The notes under the pieces: generated by a model
Told to the model about the DNA's origin: nothing
Seen by the model: only the letters and a program-made list of their open reading frames with translations
Database searches by the model: none
Translations under genes and position numbers: made by a program
DNA from: Thermoproteota archaeon
Lineage (GTDB): Archaea > Korarchaeota > Korarchaeia > Korarchaeales > Korarchaeaceae
Assembly: GCA_015521385.1 (NCBI GenBank)
Contig: WAOH01000158.1
Coordinates: forward strand, 1 to 13,932
Reading direction: 5' to 3'
Length of the DNA: 13,932 bases
In this document: in pieces, positions 7,649 through 13,890 of the stretch
Layout: the number at the start of each line of letters is the position of its first letter
Position numbering within the stretch: the first letter of the stretch is position 1

Positions 7649-7656
7649 TTATTATG
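7647..7656 (+). promoter_or_regulatory. TATA box of the CPBP protease gene
   Basis: ATTTATTATG is the only AT-rich stretch in this GC-rich spacer. It is centred about 32 bases before GTG 7683 and decides that start, because codons further upstream would lie before the predicted transcription start. Confidence 0.6.
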
Positions 7657-7682
7657 CCGCTACCCGATCCCCCGGTGACCTA

Positions 7683-8441
7683 GTGAGGAAGGGCCTAGTC
7701 AAATCCCTAGAACTCTTCGTCGCTTTCATCCTGATATGGACTCCCTACCGCTACATAACCGGGATCCTCGGCTGGGGTGTCCTGACTCCCGAGCCGCTTC
7801 CCCTGCTCGTGGAGTCCGTGGTCAAGCTTGTGGTCTCCTTTGGTCTCGTCTACCTCTTCCTGAGGAGGTTCGGTGACTCCTGGGAGGATGTGGGCGTTTC
7901 CACGAGGGGGTTGAGGGAGTCGCTCTCCCTCGCCGCTCTGGGTTCGGTGGCCCTGCTATCGCTACACTTGGCGATGGGCGGCGAGCCAGCCCTCGACTTC
8001 CTGGGCACGCTCCACCTGTTCCTCGTCGTCGGTCCCGCGGAGGAGCTGGTGGATAGGGGCTACTACTTCTCCATGACGGCATCGGATTTCGAGGGGAGGG
8101 GGAAGTTCTGGGTCGCCGCCTCTGTCAGCTCCCTACTCTTCGCCCTCAGCCACCTTCCTATAGACCTCTTGGTAGCCAGATACGGTTCCGAGGTGGTGGC
8201 GATGCACCTGCTGTCCGTCTTCGTGGCGGGCATGGTTCTGGCAGCCTACTACTACTTCGGATGGAATTTAGCGGGTCCGTCCCTGCTGCACGCGGTGATG
8301 GACGTTTGCGGCGCCTACATATACTTCAAGGACGGAGCTTCCCAGTTCATGGCCACGGGAATCGGCACGGCTGTCGTGGCGATCATCCCAGTCATCTGGT
8401 GGTTGGCGGGGAACAGATCACCCCGTCCCGGATCTAGATAA
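7683..8441 (+). CDS. CPBP-family intramembrane metalloprotease-like protein
   Basis: Multi-pass membrane protein of the CPBP (CAAX protease and bacteriocin-processing) family. Numbered from GTG 7683, the putative active-site motifs are EELVDR (Glu120, Glu121, Arg125), FALSH (Phe153, His157) and HAVMD (His203, Asp207), so all motifs needed for activity are intact. Hydrophobic segments cover most of the 252 residues. The frame is open from 7596, but a TATA box at 7647-7656 lies inside that extension, so I chose GTG 7683, at 32 bases spacing. The preceding hairpins and palindrome suggest regulation. The 3' end overlaps the convergent ABC ATPase gene by 24 bases. Family members process prenylated proteins, peptides or bacteriocins, or act in stress signalling; the substrate here is unknown. 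Confidence 0.85.
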   Translation: MRKGLVKSLELFVAFILIWTPYRYITGILGWGVLTPEPLPLLVESVVKLVVSFGLVYLFLRRFGDSWEDVGVSTRGLRESLSLAALGSVALLSLHLAMGGEPALDFLGTLHLFLVVGPAEELVDRGYYFSMTASDFEGRGKFWVAASVSSLLFALSHLPIDLLVARYGSEVVAMHLLSVFVAGMVLAAYYYFGWNLAGPSLLHAVMDVCGAYIYFKDGASQFMATGIGTAVVAIIPVIWWLAGNRSPRPGSR

Positions 8442-9131
8442 TATGCGAAGGAGGGCCTCCTTCACCCTCTCTAACCTCCTCTCCAGATCCATGCCCCTCA
8501 GATCTATCTCCTCAGCTACTCTGGCCGGTTTCGGAGTGAGGACGTAGACCCTATCGGCCAAGGGCAGGAGCTCCTCCAGCTGATGGGAGACTATCACCGT
8601 GGAGAGTCCGTACTCGTCCCAGATCCAGTTGAGGGCCTCCCTGAGAGAGGTCCGAGCCTTGACATCGAGTCCGGTGAACGGCTCATCGAGGAGGAGTATC
8701 TCCGGCTCGAGGACCAGGGCTCTGGCGAGGGCCGCCTTCCTCCTAGTTCCGCCACTGGCCTTCCTTGGGTGGAGCGACAGGTCGGAGTCGGTGAGCCCGA
8801 CCATGCTCGAGTAATCCCTGACCCTCTTGGTGAGCTCCTCCCCCCTGATCCCGTGGTACTTCAGCCCCAAGGCCACGTTCTCCCAGAGGGTCTTCCAAGG
8901 GAGGAGCCTGTCCTCCTGAAACACGATGCCGACCTTCCCCTCCCTCCTGACGCTCCCTTTATCGGGTGACTCCAGCCCGGCCATTATCCTCAGGAGGGTG
9001 GTCTTCCCGCAACCATTGGGCCCCACGATTCCAAGGACCTCGCCGCCATTCAGGTGAAGGCTTACATCTACTAGGACCGGTTCAGAGAAGCTCTTGTACA
9101 CCGAGGAGACTTCGAGCATCACTCCAGCCAT
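8418..9131 (-). CDS. ABC transporter ATPase, NitT/TauT/Ssu type
   Basis: Energising subunit of an importer for small organic anions or vitamin precursors. Visible motifs: Walker A GPNGCGKTT (37-45), Q-loop Gln72 (VFQEDRLLPW), signature ASGGT (125-129), Walker B ILLLDEP (145-151), D-loop GLD (154-156) and H-loop His183 (VSHQLEE). The VFQEDRLLPW block is characteristic of the Ssu/Tau group. The signature is unusual: Ala and Thr replace the Leu and Gln of LSGGQ, and a Thr-Arg-Arg-Lys run follows. The gene overlaps the permease by 13 bases; GAGGAGGG lies before ATG 9131. An in-frame ATG at 9119, in a TGATG overlap, is an alternative. It is the last gene of the three-gene unit, and its end overlaps the CPBP gene tail to tail. 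Length (237) is normal. Confidence 0.92.
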   Translation of the reverse strand: MAGVMLEVSSVYKSFSEPVLVDVSLHLNGGEVLGIVGPNGCGKTTLLRIMAGLESPDKGSVRREGKVGIVFQEDRLLPWKTLWENVALGLKYHGIRGEELTKRVRDYSSMVGLTDSDLSLHPRKASGGTRRKAALARALVLEPEILLLDEPFTGLDVKARTSLREALNWIWDEYGLSTVIVSHQLEELLPLADRVYVLTPKPARVAEEIDLRGMDLERRLERVKEALLRILSRSGTG

Positions 9132-9922
9132 CTTCTAGCCCTCCTCTCCAGGGGCTTGAGGACAAGCTGATCCAGTCCCAAGACGAGAGCGATCAGCACG
9201 AGGGACCAAGCCAGTACTCCAGAGGCATCAGCCAGGTTGTAGCTCCTAATTATCATGTAGCCCACTCCCCCACTAGATCCGAAGGCCTCCGCCACGACGC
9301 TTATCCTCAGGGCGGTTCCCAGCCCTACCCTAGAGGCTGAGGCCAAGAGAGGGACCGAGCTGGGCAGGATCACCTCGAAGAACTCGTCTGACGGCTTGGC
9401 CCCCACCGATCTGACGGCCTCCAGCAGACCCGGGTCAGCCGAGGACAGCGCAGATACCGTTGCCGTGAGCACATGGGGAAGCGTCACGGCCGCGACGACG
9501 AGTATCGGCGGAAGGGGGCTCAGCACGCCCAAGGTGGCGACCAGCACCAGGGACCAGACCAGAGCGGAGGTGCTATTGAATATCTCGGAGAGGGCCTCCG
9601 AGAACCCCTTGATCAGGGGTAACCTGTGGGAGAGGAGGCCAAGGACCATGGAGGCCAGAAACGACAGGGAGAATCCGGTTATGCTGTTGTACAGGGTCTT
9701 GAGCACCTGGGGCGCTACCTCCTCGGGTTCCATGCTGAGGAGGTATGCCACCACCTCCACGGGACCGGGGAGCATGCCCGTCGCCGATGCTGAGATCCAG
9801 ATCGCCAGTACGAAGAGGCTGGCGAGTATTCTGCCGGCCCTGAAAGCTATCTCATGTCCCCTGCTGGCCTCCTTCCCTCCCCGAGTCATGGTGCCTGACC
9901 TCTCACCAACGGGAGCAACCAT
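9119..9922 (-). CDS. ABC transporter permease, NitT/TauT/Ssu type
   Basis: Membrane subunit of the same importer (binding-protein-dependent transport permease fold). It has about six hydrophobic segments, and the cytoplasmic EAA loop that docks the ATPase is present: EAVRSVGAKPSDEFFEV followed by ILP (the family's EAA-G-I-LP pattern). The order binding protein, permease, ATPase on one strand with overlap or close spacing indicates one operon. ATG 9922 gives 267 residues. The in-frame ATG at 9889 (Met12) has a GAGGTCA Shine-Dalgarno about 8 bases upstream and would remove a short polar extension, so it may be the true start. The gap to the binding-protein gene is 49 bases. Substrate not inferable from this subunit. 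Confidence 0.9.
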   Translation of the reverse strand: MVAPVGERSGTMTRGGKEASRGHEIAFRAGRILASLFVLAIWISASATGMLPGPVEVVAYLLSMEPEEVAPQVLKTLYNSITGFSLSFLASMVLGLLSHRLPLIKGFSEALSEIFNSTSALVWSLVLVATLGVLSPLPPILVVAAVTLPHVLTATVSALSSADPGLLEAVRSVGAKPSDEFFEVILPSSVPLLASASRVGLGTALRISVVAEAFGSSGGVGYMIIRSYNLADASGVLAWSLVLIALVLGLDQLVLKPLERRARRWLE

Positions 9923-9971
9923 CGAGAAGGCTCTTAAGGGTTTGGTTCGGAAAAGGAGAGGGACTAGGGAA

Positions 9972-10871
9972 TCAGCCTCCCCAGAAGGCCTTAGACGCGA
10001 GTTCCCTCAGAGCATCCTCGCTCACCTTCAGGTATCCGCCCTGGCGAGCCAGCTCCCAAGCGGAGATTATGCCCTCCCTCGCCTCCTCCAGACCACCTGT
10101 CCATATCCTCACCCTCGCCATGAGCGTGCTTACCTCATCGTCACTCAGGCCGTAGAGCTTCTTGAGGATCGAGGGTGCTTCCTCGTTCCATCGCTGGGCC
10201 GCCCTATTCCTCAGCTCGAGGAAGGCCTTCACATCGTCGGGTCTGCTCAGGAAGTCCTCCGTGGCGACCCACACCAGCATCACCGGCTGCTTGCCCATGT
10301 ACCTCTCCGCTAGGTCGGTGAAATCGACATGCTCGTACCCCTTGGCGATGAGCTTGGAGGCCATTGGCTCCCAGACCACCGCGGCATCTATGTCGCCCCT
10401 GCCGAGGGCTGCCACCAGCTGGGGAGGGGGCATGTCCACCACCTCGTAGCCCTTCACGCCAGCTAGCTTGGTGTAGGCCTGAAACATCGCGTACGTCCCG
10501 CTGGCCGTTGTGGCGCCAACCCTCTTGCCCTCCAGATCCTGAAGGTCGCTCATCCCCACCACCGCCTGGTTCTGCAGCATCTCGGCGGCGATTATCTTCA
10601 GCTCCTTCTTTGAGGAGAGGGCGAACTTCGCGTACATCTCCGAGGTTATGACGGCCACATCGACCTCGCCCTTCGACAGGGCTTGAGCCACGTCCAAGGG
10701 CTTGTCGAACCTCATAACTTTGAGCCACTCGGCCTTACCCTCCATCAGGTCGAGCGTGCTGATCCCTCCCTGTATGGTGGCAGCCGTTACGGGACTCCGC
10801 TGCTTGGGCATTAGGGCGTAGGCCACCAAGACGACCACGACGAGAGCTAGCAGGTAGAGGAGCCGCCTCAT
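9972..10871 (-). CDS. ABC transporter solute-binding protein, NMT1/THI5/SsuA-like
   Basis: Membrane-tethered receptor of the importer encoded by the next two genes. An N-terminal helix (residues 4-21, no lipobox) anchors a periplasmic-binding-protein type II domain of the NMT1/SsuA family: ALSKGEVDVAVIT (64-76), DLEGKRVGATTASG (112-125) and GRGDIDAAVVWEP (157-169) are the characteristic blocks. The start is ATG 10871, set by a strong Shine-Dalgarno (GGAGGT, 10880-10875) and by the signal anchor; the frame stays open to 11063, but that extension lacks sense as a protein N-terminus. The domain before the first block is short compared with family members of about 320 residues. The family binds sulfonates, taurine, nitrate, thiamine precursors and others, so the ligand is open. 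Divergent from the UbiD operon. Confidence 0.9.
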   Translation of the reverse strand: MRRLLYLLALVVVVLVAYALMPKQRSPVTAATIQGGISTLDLMEGKAEWLKVMRFDKPLDVAQALSKGEVDVAVITSEMYAKFALSSKKELKIIAAEMLQNQAVVGMSDLQDLEGKRVGATTASGTYAMFQAYTKLAGVKGYEVVDMPPPQLVAALGRGDIDAAVVWEPMASKLIAKGYEHVDFTDLAERYMGKQPVMLVWVATEDFLSRPDDVKAFLELRNRAAQRWNEEAPSILKKLYGLSDDEVSTLMARVRIWTGGLEEAREGIISAWELARQGGYLKVSEDALRELASKAFWGG

Positions 10872-10874
10872 GTT

Positions 10875-10880
10875 ACCTCC
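10875..10880 (-). promoter_or_regulatory. Strong Shine-Dalgarno of the importer binding-protein gene
   Basis: Minus-strand GGAGGT, inside a longer purine run, lies 4 bases before ATG 10871. It fixes the start and shows that this gene uses a leadered transcript, unlike most neighbours. Confidence 0.7.
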
Positions 10881-10898
10881 CTCCTCCCTCACCTCGCC

Positions 10899-10915
10899 AT
10901 AAAAATGATAAAAGA
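10899..10915 (-). promoter_or_regulatory. Promoter region of the NitT/TauT-type importer operon
   Basis: The minus strand carries two overlapping TATA-like cores, CTTTTATCA and TTTTTATGG. The first, centred near 10910, predicts a start near 10884, which keeps the whole Shine-Dalgarno in the leader. The second, near 10902, would place the start almost on the Shine-Dalgarno, so it is less likely. Confidence 0.5.
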
Positions 10916-11122
10916 TAGTTGTTCCACCGAAAGGAAGCTGAAATTGGAGCCTATCGGGCGTATTGACGGCGATGAATTTGAATGCAGAAGTGGGGAACGC
11001 ACCATTAGTTTGGGGGAAAATGGAGGTCTTGGAAATACATTGGATGTCCTGTTTGGAGTTCACTGATCACCCTTCCCCCGCTCGGAGCGATGTCAAGGGG
11101 TGGTGAAGGTGGTCGACAAACA

Positions 11123-11132
11123 CTTAATTTAG
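11123..11132 (+). promoter_or_regulatory. TATA box of the UbiD-UbiA operon
   Basis: CTTAATTTAG is centred about 33 bases before TTG 11160. An in-frame TAG lies at 11130-11132, inside this element, so the UbiD frame cannot start further upstream. Confidence 0.6.
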
Positions 11133-11159
11133 AGGGAGACTATCACGCGGGAATGGAAG

Positions 11160-12578
11160 TTGGAGGATCTCAGAGGCTTTCTTGAGGAGCTCGAGAGGAG
11201 AGGGGAGCTCAAGAAGGTGAAGGCTCCAGTCAGCGTGGAGCTGGAAGTGGCTGAGATCCTGAGGAGGGTCGCGCGGGGCGGACCCGCCCTGCTCTTCGAG
11301 AACTTGGAGGGCTTCGAGGGTTGGAGACTCGCTGGAAACCTATTCTCGAAGCTGGAGAGGGTTAAACTGGCTCTGGGGGTCAGTAGACTGGAGGAGGCGG
11401 GTGAGAGGTTCACCAAACTCGCCAAGGGGCCACCTCCCCTCACCCTAGGGGAGAAGGTCAGGACCCTGAGGGAGGCCGCGAGCTTCGGCAAGTACCTGCC
11501 CAAGATGTCCAAGGCCCCATGGAGGAGCAATGAGTGGAGCGAACCTGACTTGGAAAAGGTGCCAGCAATTAGGACGTGGCCCAAGGACGCCGGTAGGTTC
11601 TTCACCTTCCCCATCGTCATCACGAGGGATCCGGAAACTGGAATACATCACTTCGGGGTCTACAGGATGCAGATAATGGGCAAGGCGCTCACGGGGATGC
11701 ATTGGCATGTACACAAGAGGGGCGCGGCCTACTATGAGAAGCACGGTGTGGAGATGCCCGTGGCGGTGGCAGTCGGTGTCGATCCGGCCGTGGCCTTCAC
11801 GGCAGTCGCCCCGGTGCCCGAGGGGATAGATAGCTACCTCTTCGCCGGTGTCATGGCTGGAAGGCCGGTACAGGTCACTAGGGGAGAGAACGGACTGCTA
11901 ATACCCTCTTCAGCCGAGTTAGTGATGGAAGGTGTCGTTCCACCCGGCGAGACCCGCATCGAGGGGCCCTTCGGCGATCACATGGGTTATTACACGCCCC
12001 CAGCTCCGTTCCCCGTGTTCAGGGTGGAGAGGATGTACACTAGGGAGGATCCGATATTCCACGCCACCGTCGTGGGCTACCCCTGGTTGGAGGACGCCGT
12101 CCTCGGAAAGGCAGTGGAGAGGGTGTTCCTGCCCTTCGTGAGGATGCTCATGCCCGAGGTGGTGGACCTGAACCTGCCGGAGTACGGTCTCTTCCACGGG
12201 CTCGCCATCGTGTCCATCAGGAAGAGGTACCCCGGCCACGCGAGGCAGGTGGCCATGGGGCTCCTGGGCTTGGGGCAGTTCTCCCTGACAAAGATGGTGG
12301 TGGTGGTCGACCACGATGTGGATGTGCACGACCTGAACCAGGTGATGTACGCCGTTGCCTCGACCGTCGACCCGCAGAGGGATGTGCAGATCGTGGAGAA
12401 CGCTGTGGCAGACGAGCTGGATCACGCGAGCGTCGCTCCCAGGCTTGGGGGGAAGATGATAGTGGACGCGACTAGGAAGCTCAGGGAGGAGATAGGGAGG
12501 GACTGGCCCGAGCCCGTCAGTCCGGATCCCGAAGTGGCCAAGAGGGTCGATGAGAGGTGGTCCGAGCTTGGGATTTAG
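11160..12578 (+). CDS. UbiD-family prenyl-FMN-dependent decarboxylase
   Basis: Decarboxylase of the UbiD/Fdc family, which needs the prenylated flavin made by UbiX (not in the window). The catalytic triad of Fdc1 (Arg173, Glu277, Glu282), matched from memory, corresponds to Arg169 (GVYRMQI), Glu268 and Asp273 (EGPFGDH), so the last acidic residue is Asp. The cofactor region TGMHWHVHKRGAAYY (178-192) is well conserved. The start is TTG 11160: the N-terminus EDLRGFLEELERRGEL is the usual beginning of the family, an in-frame stop lies 28 bases upstream, and the TATA box is 33 bases away. At 472 residues the length is normal. UbiA overlaps its 3' end, suggesting prenylquinone synthesis (UbiD/MqnL-like). 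An alternative is anhydromevalonate phosphate decarboxylase of the archaeal mevalonate pathway, also a UbiD member. Sure of family, not of substrate. Confidence 0.92.
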   Translation: MEDLRGFLEELERRGELKKVKAPVSVELEVAEILRRVARGGPALLFENLEGFEGWRLAGNLFSKLERVKLALGVSRLEEAGERFTKLAKGPPPLTLGEKVRTLREAASFGKYLPKMSKAPWRSNEWSEPDLEKVPAIRTWPKDAGRFFTFPIVITRDPETGIHHFGVYRMQIMGKALTGMHWHVHKRGAAYYEKHGVEMPVAVAVGVDPAVAFTAVAPVPEGIDSYLFAGVMAGRPVQVTRGENGLLIPSSAELVMEGVVPPGETRIEGPFGDHMGYYTPPAPFPVFRVERMYTREDPIFHATVVGYPWLEDAVLGKAVERVFLPFVRMLMPEVVDLNLPEYGLFHGLAIVSIRKRYPGHARQVAMGLLGLGQFSLTKMVVVVDHDVDVHDLNQVMYAVASTVDPQRDVQIVENAVADELDHASVAPRLGGKMIVDATRKLREEIGRDWPEPVSPDPEVAKRVDERWSELGI

Positions 12579-13389
12579 GACCTACCTCAGGATGCTCAGG
12601 ATCCATCACACGCTCTTCAGCCTCCCGTTCGCCTACGTCGGAGCCCTGATGTTCGGGCTGAATGACTGGCTGGACGCCCTGATGATAGGCATCGCTCTCT
12701 TCTCCGCTAGGTCCGTCGCTCTGCTGTCCAACGATCTCTTCGATAGGGATCTGGACGCCTTGAACCCTAGAACCGCCGACAGGCCCCTCGTCACCGGTGA
12801 GGCGAGGCCCACGACGGTGCTCCTCCTCATGGTACTGTTCTCCTCAGTATTCGCCATAAGCGCCCTCTACTTCAATTGGCTGGCCTTCCTCCTTGCTTTC
12901 CCCATCCTACTCGCTGAGATCACCTATCCATTCGCGAAGAGGATCCACTGCTTCCCTCACTTCCACCTCGGTGCCGTCTTGGGGGCTGTTCCGCTGGCCG
13001 GAGCAATAGCCATGTCGAACAGCGTCTCCGACCTACCTTGGGGGTACGCCATCGCCCTGGCGATGTGGGTCTCGGGCTTCGACATGGTGTACGCGATCCA
13101 AGACGTGGATATAGACAGGAGGCTGGGGATCAAGTCCGTGCCGGCCTGCTTCGGTGAGAGGGTCGCCTTGGACCTCTCGCTCCTGCTGCACATGGGCACC
13201 GTTCTGGTCCTCCTAGCTAGCGCGCTCAATGGCGTGTTCTCAACGCTGTCGGTGGTCCTCACGGCCGTGCTTTTGGGCTATCAACATTACCTAGCCAGAA
13301 AGGGGGGGTACGCCGAGGCCTTCAATGTGAACCTGGTGGTGAGCCTGCTCCTAGGATTCGGGCTCATGCTGGACCTCCTCCCCCTCTGA
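12568..13389 (+). CDS. UbiA-family prenyltransferase
   Basis: Integral membrane enzyme that attaches a polyprenyl chain to an aromatic acceptor. The two Asp-rich motifs that bind Mg-diphosphate are clear: NDLFDRDLD, and DMVYAIQDVDIDRRLGIKS near the middle. HTLFSLPFAYVGAL at the N-terminus and the YAIQDVDID block are typical of 4-hydroxybenzoate/MqnP-like members rather than of the lipid-forming DGGGP synthases, though I cannot exclude others. Around eight hydrophobic segments are present. I chose TTG 12568 because GAGGTGGTC (12554-12562) lies 5 bases before it; ATG 12550 is in frame and would give 279 residues. Either way the gene overlaps the end of the UbiD gene, so the two are translationally coupled. 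The pair probably acts in one pathway: prenylation and decarboxylation of a quinone precursor. Confidence 0.9.
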   Translation: MGFRTYLRMLRIHHTLFSLPFAYVGALMFGLNDWLDALMIGIALFSARSVALLSNDLFDRDLDALNPRTADRPLVTGEARPTTVLLLMVLFSSVFAISALYFNWLAFLLAFPILLAEITYPFAKRIHCFPHFHLGAVLGAVPLAGAIAMSNSVSDLPWGYAIALAMWVSGFDMVYAIQDVDIDRRLGIKSVPACFGERVALDLSLLLHMGTVLVLLASALNGVFSTLSVVLTAVLLGYQHYLARKGGYAEAFNVNLVVSLLLGFGLMLDLLPL

Positions 13390-13393
13390 GTGC

Positions 13394-13402
13394 ATTTTTA
13401 TG
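13394..13402 (+). promoter_or_regulatory. Possible TATA box before the small third gene
   Basis: ATTTTTATG begins 5 bases after the UbiA stop and is centred 32 bases before ATG 13430. It includes the in-frame ATG at 13400, so that codon could be either a start or part of a promoter. Confidence 0.35.
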
Positions 13403-13429
13403 GTGATCCCTCCCCTATCCGAGATTGAG

Positions 13430-13801
13430 ATGGACTACGAGAGCTTCCTGATAGGGGTGGAGATGTACGCTTATCTCGACCCCAAGGACCTAGAGAGCCT
13501 GATATCGGATTTAGTGGAGGAGATGGAGAAGCTGGGGTTCCTGCCCAGTAGGAGGGCAGAGGGTTACGCTTTCCTCCCCATGGGCAACCCCGTCCCCACC
13601 CACCTGAGGCTGGGCGTCTACACGGGGATGGTGACGTTCTGGGTCAGGGGAGCTGGTGAGGTGGTCAGATCGGCTGAGCAGCTTGGGATGTCCCCTGAGG
13701 AGTTCTTCGAGTCGATCGTGAGTGGGGTAAGGAAGGCGGGAGGGATATTCAACGCGTATCAGGACAGGGGATCGGTGAGGGTCTACATACCGGAGATGTG
13801 A
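13430..13801 (+). CDS. Small uncharacterised acidic protein
   Basis: I do not recognise this protein. It is soluble and acidic, with an amphipathic helix (residues 13-30, PKDLESLISDLVEEMEKLG), a central strand region (HLRLGVYTGMVTFWV), then a second helical part (SAEQLGMSPEEFFESIVSG) and a final strand RVYIPEM, so a compact alpha/beta domain of about 120 residues is likely. Codon use matches the neighbours. It follows UbiA closely, so it is probably in the UbiD-UbiA transcript. Two starts are possible: ATG 13400 (11 bases after the UbiA stop, no Shine-Dalgarno, 133 residues) and ATG 13430 (TATA-like element 32 bases upstream, 123 residues). I favour 13430 because GGTGATC lies inside the extension and because the extension is a weak N-terminus, but this is not settled. 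Confidence 0.65.
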   Translation: MDYESFLIGVEMYAYLDPKDLESLISDLVEEMEKLGFLPSRRAEGYAFLPMGNPVPTHLRLGVYTGMVTFWVRGAGEVVRSAEQLGMSPEEFFESIVSGVRKAGGIFNAYQDRGSVRVYIPEM

Positions 13802-13816
13802 CCCCCGAGCCGAGTC

Positions 13817-13856
13817 TCGGAGGCACCCTTGACGCCGGTGCGGTTCCGGTCTCCGA
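13817..13856. repeat. Nested stem structure after the small gene
   Basis: TCGGAG (13817-13822) pairs with CTCCGA (13851-13856), enclosing GCACC (13823-13827), which pairs with GGTGC (13837-13841) across a 9-base loop. Outer and inner stems adjoin on the 5' side. It lies 16 bases after the stop codon. No T run follows, so it is not a standard terminator. Confidence 0.45.
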
Positions 13857-13861
13857 CGATA

Positions 13862-13890
13862 TTGAGCTCTGGGGATCGTCTCGAGCTCAA
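13862..13890. repeat. Perfect 8-base inverted repeat
   Basis: TTGAGCTC (13862-13869) and GAGCTCAA (13883-13890) are exact reverse complements around a 13-base spacer. It could be a hairpin or a dimeric protein-binding site. The remainder to the window end shows no gene I can support. Confidence 0.5.

Noticed and set aside
7501..7683. 60-codon plus-strand frame, and the 29-codon upstream extension of the CPBP gene (7596-7682)
   Set aside because: Both run through the hairpins, the palindrome and the TATA box of the CPBP promoter. The protein sequences look random and the membrane protein begins naturally at GTG 7683.
9396..10313. 305-codon plus-strand frame across the permease and binding-protein genes
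   Set aside because: It is antisense to two well-supported genes and crosses their junction. Its product has no recognisable motif and is rich in Ser, Arg and Pro.
10960..11070. Possible box C/D guide RNA (GCGATGAAT near 10970 and CTGA near 11064)
   Set aside because: The two boxes are about 90 bases apart, longer than usual archaeal C/D RNAs, and no internal C' and D' boxes are seen. Box C is also imperfect.
10972..11106. 44-codon plus-strand frame starting at ATG 10972, upstream of UbiD
   Set aside because: No Shine-Dalgarno, no well-placed promoter and no recognisable sequence. The length is easily reached by chance.
11153..11185. Ten-codon leader-peptide-like frame beginning at ATG 11153, 7 bases before the UbiD start
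   Set aside because: It overlaps the UbiD start out of frame, has no regulatory codon run and no attenuator-type hairpins. Chance is the simplest explanation.
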